64,000 nt of DNA. Origin: CATOSK01 sp963665735 (GTDB lineage: Bacteria > Chloroflexota > Dehalococcoidia > Lucifugimonadales > UBA3495). Below the pieces are notes generated by a model. That model searched no databases, had not been told where the DNA came from, and saw nothing but the letters and a program-made list of their open reading frames with translations. The stretch lies in NCBI GenBank assembly GCA_963665735.1, contig OY762444.1, positions 434,001-498,000 on the forward strand. Reading direction: 5' to 3'. Position 1 is the stretch's first letter. Each line of letters opens with the position of its first letter. Below, in pieces: positions 7,795 to 16,582 of the stretch. The translations under genes and the position numbers were made by a program.

Positions 7795-9012
7795 CTAATC
7801 CTCCAACCCGAAAGTCTCCACCGCCAGGTCAACAATGTGCTCCCCAATCGCCAGCGACGACGTGGCCCCCGGCGAAGGCGCGTTCAGCACGTGGACGGCG
7901 TTCCGGCCCCTCAAAATGCTGAAATCGTCCAGCAGCGACCCGTCCTTGGCCACTGCTTGCGCCCGGACGCCCGCCCCGCCCGGAGCCAGGTCATCCTCGG
8001 TTATTTCCGGTAACAGACGCTGCAAGTCCCGCACGAAAACCCCCTTGCGGTAGGAGCGGTTCAACTCCGAAAACCCCGTTTTCCAGTGCTTGGCCGACAT
8101 CTTCCAGAACCCCGGAAAGGCGAAAGTCCCTACCGACTCTTTCAGGTTCACGTTGCTTTTCCGGTAGCCTTCCCGCGCCAGCGCCAGCACCGCGTTGGGG
8201 CCAGCCTCCACCTCCCCGTTGATGTTGCGGGTGTAATGGACGCCCAGAAAGGGAAAGCGCGGGTCCGGCACCGGGTAAATCAGACCCTTCACCAGCCCCC
8301 GGCTCTCCGGTTTCAGCGTGTAATACTCCCCCCGGAACGGCACAATCCTGACGTCCGTAACCTGTCCGGTGGCCTCGGCGATGCGGTCGGCGTACAGCCC
8401 GGCGCAGTTGATGATGTGCTTGGCGTTGACGTTGCCCCGCCCCGTTTCAATGACCAGCCAACCGTCCGACTGCCCGATGGACTCCACCCCGGCGTCCGTG
8501 AAAATGTCCCCCCCGTCCTGTTGGAAATGGTTGGCATAGGCGTTGGCGACTTTCACGTAATCCACGATTCCCGTCCCCGGCGACCACAACGCCCGCACCC
8601 CCTGGCAATGCGGCTCTATCTCCCGCAACCGCTCCGGCCCTACCATTTCCAGCCCTTCAACTCCGTTGGCTACCCCCCGGTTGTAAAGGTCTTCCAACCG
8701 CCCCAACTCCGATTCGTCGGTGGCGACAATGGCCTTGCCGCAGCGTTCATACTCAATTTCGTTTTCGTCGCAGAACCGGATTAGCTTTTGCACCCCTTCC
8801 ACGCAAAACCGGGCCTTCCACGAACCGGGTCGGTAGTAAATCCCCGAATGGATAACCCCGCTGTTGTGGCCCGTCTGGTGCGTCGCCAGTTCCATTTCCT
8901 TTTCCAGAACCGCCACCCGGCCCTGCGGGTAACGCTTTATCAACTGCATCGCGGTGGAAAGCCCCAGGATTCCTCCGCCAATGATTACAACGTCATATTC
9001 CTGGGACTGCAT
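7795..9012 (-). CDS. lhgO: L-2-hydroxyglutarate oxidase
   Basis: 405 residues, FAD-dependent DAO fold. The N-terminal dinucleotide site VVIIGGGILGLSTAMQL (8-24) is followed by HQTGHNSGVIHSGIYY, a hallmark of LhgO/L2HGDH enzymes, and FRGEYYTL and GPNAVLA segments. It oxidises L-2-hydroxyglutarate to 2-oxoglutarate, passing electrons to quinone or oxygen. A GGAGG lies about 6 nt before the ATG at 9012. The length is that of E. coli LhgO. It stands alone between repeat-filled gaps (R1 at about 7733-7780 downstream). Confidence 0.92.
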   Translation of the reverse strand: MQSQEYDVVIIGGGILGLSTAMQLIKRYPQGRVAVLEKEMELATHQTGHNSGVIHSGIYYRPGSWKARFCVEGVQKLIRFCDENEIEYERCGKAIVATDESELGRLEDLYNRGVANGVEGLEMVGPERLREIEPHCQGVRALWSPGTGIVDYVKVANAYANHFQQDGGDIFTDAGVESIGQSDGWLVIETGRGNVNAKHIINCAGLYADRIAEATGQVTDVRIVPFRGEYYTLKPESRGLVKGLIYPVPDPRFPFLGVHYTRNINGEVEAGPNAVLALAREGYRKSNVNLKESVGTFAFPGFWKMSAKHWKTGFSELNRSYRKGVFVRDLQRLLPEITEDDLAPGGAGVRAQAVAKDGSLLDDFSILRGRNAVHVLNAPSPGATSSLAIGEHIVDLAVETFGLED

Positions 9013-9459
9013 TCACCGCCTCCGATTTCGGGTTGGACAACCCCTCATATCGTTCAACAACCAACATCGGGTATAGTAACACCGCGCCCAAGGGCAGTAA
9101 AACCAAGCCGCCGCCAACATTCCCGCCTCCACCGTCATTCCGGCGAAGGCCGGAATCCAGAAATCCTTGCCAAGCCCGACGTTGGCCCACGAACAACCAA
9201 CATTCCCCTCCACCGTCATTCCCGCCCTCCACCGTCATTCCCGCGAAAGCGGGAATCCACAACCGCCGCCCTTAGCGGATGTGTGGCATATCCCCTCCCC
9301 CTCTCCCCGGGGAAGAAGGCCGGGGTGAGGGCGAAACCCCCGGCGCCACCCGTCCCGAAAAACGGCAGCCCCGGCCCGCAAAACTAAACACTCCGCCCCC
9401 GCTCCGTTATACAATAGCCGGCAAAACCCCGGCCATCCAACCCCCCGGAGGTACAATCA
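9013..9459. repeat. Repeat-filled intergenic region
   Basis: A divergent gap between lhgO and the CBS protein. It holds an R2 copy at about 9128-9161, an R2b copy (CGTCATTCCCGCGAAAGCGG) at about 9232-9261 and a degenerate R1 at about 9292-9342. The flank CTTAGCGGATGTGTGGCATA ahead of that R1 resembles the flank of other R1 copies. No coding sequence is supported. Confidence 0.8.
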
Positions 9460-10749
9460 ATGGCGCCACTGGAATCGGCAGATTTATGGAGATCCGCCCT
9501 CTTCTTTGTTTGCCTCATATTTTCCGCCTTTTTCTCTTCCTCCGAAACCGCCTTCATCGCCCTCTCCCGCACCCGCTTATTGCAACTGGTCAACAGCGGC
9601 GATTCCCGCGCCCGCCTGGTTGACCGGCTGGTGCGAAACCCGGAGCGCTTTCTGGCGACCGTCCTTTTGAGCAACAACCTGACCAACACCGCCGCCGCCG
9701 CCCTGGGCACCGCCATCGCCATCAGCCTCATCCCCAACGACACCGTCGCCGTTCTGGTTTCCACCTTCGGCGTGACCTGCCTGCTGCTGGTTTTCAGCGA
9801 AACCTTGCCCAAGACCGTGGCCTGGAACCGCTCCGAGGCCGTCGCCTTCACCTTCGCCCGCCCCCTCAGCCTCGTTCAGTGGGTATTCATGCCGGCAATA
9901 AAGCTATTGCAGGTCGTCACCATGCTTTTCACCCGCGCCGTGGGTATCAGCAACGCCGTCCCCCGGGATAGCGAGCAGGAAATCCGCGCCCTTATTTCCG
10001 TCGGCGCCCAGAGCGGCGAGGTGGACGCCACCGAAGCCGTCCTGCTGGAAAAGGTTTTCCGTTTCGGCGACCAGCGCGTCACCGAGATAATGACCCCCCG
10101 GCCTCAAATCGTCTGGGTGCAGGAAGGCGCCACCCTGGAGCAGTTCCTGACGATTTACGGCCAGCATCGCCATACCCGTTTCCCGGTCTATTCCGGCACC
10201 ACCGAAAACGTCACTGGCCTAATCTCCATCAAGGACGTTCTTTCCGCCATCGGCGAAAGCAGCCTTGGCCCGGAGGGCGACGTTACCACCCTGGTTCGCC
10301 CCGCCATGTTAGTCCCCGAAACCAAGCCGGTGCGCGACACCTTCGCCGAAATGCAGGGCAATGGGCAGGGCATGGTGCTGACCATTGACGAGTTTGGCGG
10401 CATCGCCGGCCTGGTGACGCTGGAACAACTGCTGGAAATCATCGTCGGCGACGTGGAAGAGGAAGGCGACGCCGGCAAGCCCTTCTACTCCCTGTTGGAC
10501 GACAACCATTTCCGTCTGGACGGCGGCGCCGGCATCGCCGAAATCAACGAAGCCTTGCAACTGGGACTGCCCCAGGGGGAATACGTGACGGTGGCCGGTT
10601 TCATCCTGGAGCGGCTGGGCCGGGTGCCGGATGAGGGCGACATGGTGGAATACGGCAACCTGACCCTGACCGTTCAAGCTATGGATGGCGTCCGCATCGG
10701 CCACGTTGACGTGCTAAGAACCCCCACCCCCGAAGACGACCTGGCCTAG
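9460..10749 (+). CDS. CNNM/CorC-type hemolysin-family membrane protein (DUF21-CBS-CBS-CorC)
   Basis: 429 residues. DUF21 domain with about four membrane segments in residues 1-150, starting WRSALFFVCLIFSAFFSSSE, where the FSSSETAF motif is typical; two CBS domains follow (about 205-325, with MTPRPQIVWV opening the first), then a CorC_HlyC domain (about 335-420, with DEGDMVEYGNLTLTV). The family exports or regulates Mg2+ or other divalent ions. GGAGG precedes the ATG at 9460. Complete and ordinary in length. No operon partner. Confidence 0.92.
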   Translation: MAPLESADLWRSALFFVCLIFSAFFSSSETAFIALSRTRLLQLVNSGDSRARLVDRLVRNPERFLATVLLSNNLTNTAAAALGTAIAISLIPNDTVAVLVSTFGVTCLLLVFSETLPKTVAWNRSEAVAFTFARPLSLVQWVFMPAIKLLQVVTMLFTRAVGISNAVPRDSEQEIRALISVGAQSGEVDATEAVLLEKVFRFGDQRVTEIMTPRPQIVWVQEGATLEQFLTIYGQHRHTRFPVYSGTTENVTGLISIKDVLSAIGESSLGPEGDVTTLVRPAMLVPETKPVRDTFAEMQGNGQGMVLTIDEFGGIAGLVTLEQLLEIIVGDVEEEGDAGKPFYSLLDDNHFRLDGGAGIAEINEALQLGLPQGEYVTVAGFILERLGRVPDEGDMVEYGNLTLTVQAMDGVRIGHVDVLRTPTPEDDLA

Positions 10750-11111
10750 CAGCGCGACTTCTCAAAAGGCGTCCAAAAAATCCCCTCCCCCTACGAGGGG
10801 GAGGGTCAGAGTGGGGGTGGAAACCTTGCCCCCACCCCGTCATTCCCGCGAAAGCGGGAATCCACAACCGGCGCCCTTAGATGGTGTTTGATAAATCCCC
10901 TCCCCCTACGAGGGGGAGGGTTAGGGTGGGGGTGGAAACCTTGCCCCCACCCCGTCACTCCCGCGAAAGCGGGAATCCACAACCGGCGCCCTTAAATGGT
11001 GTGTAATAAATCCCCTCCCCCTACCAGGGGGAGGGTTAGGGTGGGGGTGGCGTCCCGTTTGGGAAGGAGCGAAGGGGGACTTTCAACACACTCTCCTGTA
11101 CCGGCCAGCCT
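10750..11111. repeat. Three tandem 115-bp R1+R2b composite units
   Basis: R1 palindromes begin at 10781, 10896 and 11011, spaced exactly 115 bp. The first two are each followed by the same R2b hairpin (GTCATTCCCGCGAAAGCGGG, or GTCACTCCC... in the second) and the phrase CACAACCGGCGCCCTTA. The array is a tandem duplication of an R1-R2b pair. Spacing is regular but the spacers are near-identical, so it is not a CRISPR. Confidence 0.9.
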
Positions 11112-12146
11112 TCACCCGCCCCCGTCCCACGTCTCGGCCCGTTCCATGAACACCGCCGGGTTGCCCAGCCACTCCGCGAAACCAATCCCCCCGTCATCCG
11201 TCAACCAACCGATTCTTTCGTTAAGGCAAGACAACAGCGCATCGTCGTCGGCGTCAACTGTAAACCCGCCACGCTCCAGGGCCTCGTCCAGAGCCGAAAC
11301 CACAAACTTGCCTCCGGATACGCTGGCCGCGGAACGGCTTTCAATCACGCCTCTCGCCAGGGCGTCTATCTCCCCGCTGGCCAGCGCGTCCAGCAGTTCC
11401 GCCTCGGTGACCTCTTCCCCAAGATAAACCACCTGGGGCATACCCTCCGACGGAGGATAAAGCCGTTGCCGTTCCTCAATGCCCGCCGATTCCCCGGCAG
11501 CTGTAATGCCGTGCATGGCGCTTCCATCGGCTATCACCTCCCCCATCGGCGTTTCCACCCGCGTTCCCGCCGCCAACACGCCCTGGTCGTCCACCAGCCC
11601 CGTCAACTCCAGCAAGCGGGCCTCCCCGGTGGTATCCGCCAGCACCCCAACCCGCACGTCTGCCGTCAAGTCTGCATAGTCCGCCAGGCGTTCCTCATCC
11701 TCGGCCCGCACCAGCAAAGACTGTTGAAAATTGATGTGGCCCGACGTGAACTTGACCACTTTCGCCCCCGCCGCGTCCAGTGTCCGGGATTCCAGGATGG
11801 TAATTCCCCCGCCCGCCAGGTCAAACTCCGGTTCGGCGGATTTGGCCCAGATGTCTCCCCACTCGGCGATTCCTTTCCTCGAAAACGCCGGTGTCGGCCC
11901 CTCCATCGCCTCGATCGCCGTCAACAAGTCCGCCTCATAACCCAAATGGGTGTTGAAACCCGGCGCCGCCGGGTCCGGGTCGGCGCTGTAACTAACCGGC
12001 GGGAAAAACGCGAAGAAAGCCACGTTGACCTCCCTGTCACTGCATCCCTGCTCCGGCTCCCCGCCGGCGGCGCATCCCGCCAACAGCAAAACCGCCGTGC
12101 CAACCACCGCCATCTTGACCAGAACCGAAAAACCTTTGCGTGACAT
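11112..12146 (-). CDS. Substrate-binding lipoprotein (periplasmic binding protein family 3-like)
   Basis: 344 residues from the ATG at 12146, which has GGAAGGA about 7 nt upstream; an in-frame ATG at 12176 lacks this. The N-terminus is a lipoprotein signal peptide, VGTAVLLLAGCAAGG, with the lipidated Cys at residue 25. The mature part has the type-II binding-protein layout: HLGYEADLLTAIEAM, DLAGGGITILESRT, ADVRVGVLADTTGEARL and EADLLDALASGEIDA-like segments, as in amino-acid binding proteins. A ligand cannot be assigned. No permease or ATPase gene is adjacent, so the transporter partner, if any, lies elsewhere. Confidence 0.8.
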   Translation of the reverse strand: MSRKGFSVLVKMAVVGTAVLLLAGCAAGGEPEQGCSDREVNVAFFAFFPPVSYSADPDPAAPGFNTHLGYEADLLTAIEAMEGPTPAFSRKGIAEWGDIWAKSAEPEFDLAGGGITILESRTLDAAGAKVVKFTSGHINFQQSLLVRAEDEERLADYADLTADVRVGVLADTTGEARLLELTGLVDDQGVLAAGTRVETPMGEVIADGSAMHGITAAGESAGIEERQRLYPPSEGMPQVVYLGEEVTEAELLDALASGEIDALARGVIESRSAASVSGGKFVVSALDEALERGGFTVDADDDALLSCLNERIGWLTDDGGIGFAEWLGNPAVFMERAETWDGGG

Positions 12147-12715
12147 CTGCGTTCCTTCCCTCCGACCAATCCCCACATTCTACCAACTTTTGCATCATCA
12201 AATAAATACTTATGGAAGGTTGAATAGTCAAATCTTGGCAAATCCCCCCAAACCTACCCCTGCCCAAACCAAGAACCCCTCAAACAACCCCATCCCCCTG
12301 GCAGGGGGAGAGCCGGCAAGGGGGTGAAATCCTTGCCCCCACCCCGTCATTCCCGCCCTCTACCGTCATTCCCGCGAAAGCGGGAATCCACATCCTCGCC
12401 CATCCAAACCAACCTCCGTCTCCAGCCGTCATTCCGGCGAAAGCCGGAATCCAGAAATCCGCGCCTGGGCCGACATTAGCCCCGACTGAAACCTTGGGTG
12501 AGAAACCAAAACCCCCTCCCCTTGGTAGGGGGAGGGTTGGGGTGGGGGTGAACCCCATCCCAGTTGACCACCCCGACCGCCTGAACTGCAACTCTGCTGG
12601 GTTACCGCCTTCCTTGACCCTTGGCCGGGCGTATGATTAACTGATTCCCGGACGCTGCCGCCCCACAGCGGCGGGGCGACAAACCGGCCGGCAGCCACCC
12701 CCACAGGAGGACTTC
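12147..12715. repeat. Repeat-filled divergent intergenic region
   Basis: Contains a degenerate R1 (about 12290-12330), R2b (about 12364-12392), R2 (about 12428-12462) and a full R1 (about 12511-12553). The AT-rich stretch 12178-12240 next to the lipoprotein gene is the likeliest promoter zone. The ribosome binding site AGGAGG of the next gene is at 12704-12711. Confidence 0.75.
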
Positions 12716-13765
12716 ATGCAATTCGGTATGTTCATGGAATTCGGCACCCGTCAGGGCGGCTCCGAGGCCGACGCCTTTACCGAGGGTTTCAACCTGGTTG
12801 ACGCCGCCGAAACCTGGGGACTGGACGGCGCTTGGCTGGCCGAACTCCACTTCAACCCCAACCGCTCCGTCCTGTCCTCCCCCATCACCATCGCCAGCTC
12901 CATCGCCACCCGCACCCGGCGAATGCGTATCGGCATGGCCGTTTACGTCCTGCCCCTCAACAATCCCCTGCGGGTGGCCGAAGAAGTTGCCACCGTTGAC
13001 CACATCAGCCAGGGCCGTTTCGAGTTCGGCATCGGACGCAGCGGTTTCGCCCGTTCCTACGATATGTACGGCATTTCCTACCAGGATAGCCGCCAGCGGT
13101 TCAAGGAAACCTTTGAGGTGCTGCAAGAAGCCTGGAAGGGCCAAGAGTTTTCCTACAACGGCGAAATCTACAACTTCGACAACGTAACCGTGACTCCCCT
13201 TCCCTACCAACGGCCCCATCCCCCGGTTCGCATCGCCGCCACCACCCGCGAAACCTTCCCCTTCATGGGCCAGCAGGGACACCCCATTTTCGTCGGACTG
13301 CGCGGCATGGACATTCCCGAACTCAGTTCCTGCATCAAGGAATACCGCCAAGCCTGGCAGTCGGCCGGCCATCCCGGCAACGGAGATGTTTCCCTCCGCA
13401 TCCCGGTTTACGCCGCCGCCACCGAACAGGAGGCCCTGGACGACCCCTTCGAGAGCATCAAGTCCTACTTCGGGCGCATGGGCAACCTTTACCGAGAATC
13501 CGCCGGCCGGGCCGGCATTGACGCCACCGAGTTGCGCAACGACCGGGCGCAGCGGTTGGCCGCCCTTTCCTACGAAGACATCCTCCAGACCAAGGTAGCC
13601 TTCGGCAGCGGCCCCGGCCTCATAGACCGTTTCCACTACCTGGAGGAAGAACTGGGAATCAACAGCATCGTCGCCGAACTCAACGCCGGCGGCTTGATTC
13701 CCGAGGACAAAGTCCTCAGCAGCCTAAAAACCCTGACCCACCAGGTAATGCCCGCCTTCAAGTAA
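12716..13765 (+). CDS. LLM-class flavin-dependent oxidoreductase (luciferase-like)
   Basis: 349 residues, bacterial luciferase-like TIM barrel. Family features: MQFGMFMEFG start, DGAWLAELHFNPNRSVLSSP, RMRIGMAVYVLPLNNPLRVAEEVATVD and GRFEFGIGRSGF. Such enzymes use reduced flavin (FMNH2 or F420) and O2 to oxidise or cleave small organic molecules. AGGAGG sits 6-7 nt before the ATG. It is one of three members in this window (others 36401 and 45277), each on its own; substrates are not predictable. The last one shares the PLHNPLR motif. Confidence 0.9.
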   Translation: MQFGMFMEFGTRQGGSEADAFTEGFNLVDAAETWGLDGAWLAELHFNPNRSVLSSPITIASSIATRTRRMRIGMAVYVLPLNNPLRVAEEVATVDHISQGRFEFGIGRSGFARSYDMYGISYQDSRQRFKETFEVLQEAWKGQEFSYNGEIYNFDNVTVTPLPYQRPHPPVRIAATTRETFPFMGQQGHPIFVGLRGMDIPELSSCIKEYRQAWQSAGHPGNGDVSLRIPVYAAATEQEALDDPFESIKSYFGRMGNLYRESAGRAGIDATELRNDRAQRLAALSYEDILQTKVAFGSGPGLIDRFHYLEEELGINSIVAELNAGGLIPEDKVLSSLKTLTHQVMPAFK

Positions 13766-13996
13766 GAAAGCGCGCGAAAAATCCCCTCCCCCTACGAGGG
13801 GGAGGGTCAGGGTGGGGGTGAAAACCCTACCCTTTCTCAACCGTCATTCCGGCGAAAGCCGGAATCCAGAAATCCTTGTCAGGGACGGACGTTAGCCTCT
13901 GCTCGTGACCTCGGATTCGTAGCCCGTAGGAGCACGGTTTTCTGGTAGCATGGCCCAAACGATTGACCCCCATGATAGTTCCAAGGAGTTTCCGCC
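13766..13996. repeat. Intergenic region with R1 and R2
   Basis: R1 at about 13782-13823 and R2 at about 13842-13876 separate two plus-strand genes. AAGGAG at 13983-13988 is the ribosome binding site of the GTG start at 13997. Confidence 0.8.
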
Positions 13997-14986
13997 GTGA
14001 ACATCGCCATCCTCGACGACTACCAGACCATCGCCGGCAGCATGGCCGACTGGTCCCAACTCCCGCCCGGCTCCAACCTGCAATTTTTCCACGACCACCT
14101 GGCCGACGACGACCAACTGGTTGAACGCCTGGCCGATTTCCACGTCGTCATGGGAATGCGGGAACGCACGCCCTTCCCCCGCGCCGTGCTGGAATGGCTG
14201 CCCAACCTGCGCCTGCTCATCACCAGCGGGCGCCGCAACGCCTCTTTCGACCTGGCCGCCGCCACCGAGTTGGGCGTCGTCGTCTGCGGCACCGACGGCT
14301 CCGGCGAAGGCCCCTCCGAACTGACCTGGGGCCTGATTATCTCCCTCATACGTCAAATCCCCCTGGAAGACCAGCAGACCCGCCAGGGCGCTTGGGGCGT
14401 CCACGTCGGCCAGGGCTTGAAGGACAAGACCATCGGCCTGCTGGGGTTGGGCCATATCGGTTCCCGCGTCGCCCGCGTCGCCAACGCCTTTGATATGAAC
14501 GTCATCGCCTGGAGCCAGAACCTCACCGCCCAGCGCGCCGCCGAATGTCAAGCTACACTGGTGGACAAGGAAACCCTTTTCCGCGACTCCGACATCCTTT
14601 CCGTCCACGTCGTCCTCAGCGCCCGCACCCGCGGCCTGGTGGGGGCGGCTGACCTGGCCCTGATGAAACCCACCGCCTTCCTCATCAACATTTCCCGCGG
14701 CCCCATCGTGGACGAACCCGCCCTTATCAATGCCCTGCAAACCGGCGCCATCGCCGGGGCCGGCCTGGACACCTTCGACGTGGAACCCTTGCCCCTCGAC
14801 CACCCCTTGCGTTCCATGCCCAACACCGTCATCACCCCTCACGTCGGGTATGTCACCACCGACGCTTACCGCTCCCACTACTCCGGCGTCGTGGAAGACA
14901 TCCGCGCCTTCGCCGGCGGCGAGCCGGTGCGGATGCTCAACCCCCAAGTCATGGACTCCCCCAACCTCCGCGGCCCGGCAGCCTAA
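13997..14986 (+). CDS. D-2-hydroxyacid dehydrogenase family protein
   Basis: 329 residues from a GTG start. NAD-binding GLGHIG (150-155) and the catalytic trio R234 (NISRGPIVDE), E263 (DTFDVEP) and H282 (TPHVGYVT) are all present. The enzyme would interconvert a 2-oxo acid and a D-2-hydroxy acid; phosphoglycerate, glyoxylate and other substrates are possible. The stop TAA at 14984-14986 lies at the left TA target of MITE-D, and the next gene starts 200 bp on in the same direction. Confidence 0.9.
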   Translation: MNIAILDDYQTIAGSMADWSQLPPGSNLQFFHDHLADDDQLVERLADFHVVMGMRERTPFPRAVLEWLPNLRLLITSGRRNASFDLAAATELGVVVCGTDGSGEGPSELTWGLIISLIRQIPLEDQQTRQGAWGVHVGQGLKDKTIGLLGLGHIGSRVARVANAFDMNVIAWSQNLTAQRAAECQATLVDKETLFRDSDILSVHVVLSARTRGLVGAADLALMKPTAFLINISRGPIVDEPALINALQTGAIAGAGLDTFDVEPLPLDHPLRSMPNTVITPHVGYVTTDAYRSHYSGVVEDIRAFAGGEPVRMLNPQVMDSPNLRGPAA

Positions 14987-15148
14987 TGAGTGTCGGCAAA
15001 ATAATCGGTTGCAATGCCCGCATCCCCAACGTCATTCCGGCGGAAGCCGGAATCCAGAAATTCCAGGCACGGAACAGGGTCCTTGATGGCAAAGGAATCC
15101 TGGATATTGGTCTGGGCTGGTATGACGTTGGAATATGACGATACCGTT
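14986..15148. mobile_element. MITE-D, degenerate IS5-type non-autonomous element
   Basis: A 163-bp element between TA at 14984-14985 and TA at 15149-15150. Ends: ATGAGTGTCGGCAAAATAAT on the left, and reverse-strand AACGGTATCGTCATATTCC on the right, diverged versions of the GTGTCGTCAAAAT/GTGTCGTCATATTC pair seen in the other copies. An R2 palindrome (about 15030-15064) and a diverged inverted R2 (about 15088-15127) fill the interior. It sits in the stop codon of the dehydrogenase gene and just before the next gene. Confidence 0.7.
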
Positions 15149-15185
15149 TAACGACGCCCAACTCGATTCCAACCAGGAGCAAAAC

Positions 15186-16151
15186 ATGAAAGCGGTACGC
15201 ATCCACGAATTTGGCGACCTGGACGTCCTTCGCTGGGAAGACGTTGACATTCCCCAACCCCGGCCCCACCAGGTCTTGATTAAGGTGGACTCCTCCGGCG
15301 TCAACTACGCCGACATCATGCGCCGCAAGGGTGGCTACCCCGGCCCCGACCTCCCCTCAACCCTGGGACTGGAAGCCGCCGGCGTAATTGAAGAATTGGG
15401 CAGCGACGTGACCAACCTGACCGTCGGCCAGCGGGTCATGGCTATGGGGCCGCAGGGCAACGCCGAATACGTCGCCGTCAACGCCAACCTGGTCTTTCCC
15501 TACCCGGAAACCACCGACCCGGTGCAGGCCGGCGGTATGCCCATCGTATTCCTGACCGCCTACCACCTGCTCAAGTCCCGCGGCCAAATGCAGAGCGGCG
15601 ACACCGTTCTGATTCAGGCCGGCGCCTCCGGCGTCGGCACCGTCGCCACCCAAATGGCCAAGGCCTGGGGCGCCCGCGTCATAACCACCGCCTCCGCCCC
15701 CGACAAGCTGGAACTCAGCCGATCCCTAGGCGCCGACGAAACCATCAACTACACCGAGGAAGACTTTGAGGAACGGGTGCAGGAACTCACCGGCGGCAGC
15801 GGCGTCCAACTGGTGCTGGAATGTGTCGGCGGCCCGGTGCTGGAAAAAAGCCTGCGTTGCGTCGCGTCCTATGGCCGGCTGATTAGCTACGGAAACGCTT
15901 CCGGCGTTCCCGCCAATATGCCCTCCGCCGACTTCACTTCCGCCAACCGGACCATCATCGGTTTCAGCATGGGCCGCTCCCCGGTTGGCTCCCTGGACCA
16001 CCAGGGCGCAATGGCCGAACTGTTTCCCATGATGGCCAACGGACAGGTCAAGTTAATCGTTGACCAGGTGCTGCCCATGTCCCAGGTCGGCGAAGCCCAC
16101 CAGCACCTTGCCAACCGCGGCACCCGCGGCAAGGTAATCCTCGTCCCCTGA
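15186..16151 (+). CDS. Quinone oxidoreductase / zinc-less medium-chain reductase
   Basis: 321 residues from the ATG at 15186 (CAGGAG 8 nt upstream); a longer in-frame ATG at 15135 begins inside the MITE and is not likely. Features: MKAVRIHEFGDLDVL, SGVNYADIMRRKGGYPG, a GASGVGTVATQMAKAWGA nucleotide site (about residues 144-161), and a C-terminal GTRGKVILVP, all typical of the QorA/CurA-like NADPH:quinone reductases. No zinc-site cysteines. It would reduce quinones or enones with NADPH. Confidence 0.88.
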   Translation: MKAVRIHEFGDLDVLRWEDVDIPQPRPHQVLIKVDSSGVNYADIMRRKGGYPGPDLPSTLGLEAAGVIEELGSDVTNLTVGQRVMAMGPQGNAEYVAVNANLVFPYPETTDPVQAGGMPIVFLTAYHLLKSRGQMQSGDTVLIQAGASGVGTVATQMAKAWGARVITTASAPDKLELSRSLGADETINYTEEDFEERVQELTGGSGVQLVLECVGGPVLEKSLRCVASYGRLISYGNASGVPANMPSADFTSANRTIIGFSMGRSPVGSLDHQGAMAELFPMMANGQVKLIVDQVLPMSQVGEAHQHLANRGTRGKVILVP

Positions 16152-16582
16152 ACACCCGCCCCACCGGATAGGATGCGCCGTCATTCCGGCGAAAGCCGAA
16201 ATCCAGAAATCCCCGCCAGTACCACCGTCGTCCCAGGTAGAGACATGGGCGTAAGTCAAAAACCCCTCCCCCTACCAGGGGGAGGGTTGGGGAGGGGGTC
16301 GTCCCCCAAGCAACGGACATCCCACATCCCCACCGTTATTCCGGCCCCCGAACCTGTCATTCCGGCGAAGGCCGGAATCCAGACATCCCCGCCAATCCCA
16401 CCATCGGGCCAACCGGAAACATCGGCGTAACCCCCCTCCCCCCAAGCAACAGACATCCCGCGTCCTCAACATCATTCCCCCGAAAGCCGGAATCCATTCC
16501 CCTTGGAAGCGTAAGTTCGCTATGGCGTAAAATCCGCCGGTCCCTACCCCCAACAACCCGTTAACGAAGAGGCCAGCAACCC
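16152..16582. repeat. Intergenic region with R2, R1, R2 and a partial R2
   Basis: R2 copies at about 16180-16214 and 16357-16391, R1 at about 16262-16300, and a partial R2 (CATCATTCCCCCGAAAGCCGG) at about 16468-16491. No gene is supported. GAGG at 16569-16573 precedes the next ATG. Confidence 0.75.

Noticed and set aside
9292..9342. R1 copies as plain intrinsic terminators
   Set aside because: They lack a T run after the stem, occur in both orientations and also occur in tandem or between divergent genes, so a pure terminator role is not supported.
10781..11060. Three equal-spaced palindromes as a CRISPR-like array
   Set aside because: The intervening sequences are copies of each other, as expected for a tandem duplication, not unique spacers.
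12602..13636. 344-codon minus-strand frame antisense to an LLM oxidoreductase
   Set aside because: It is the shadow of a high-GC gene; it has no motif and the plus-strand gene has AGGAGG and family motifs.
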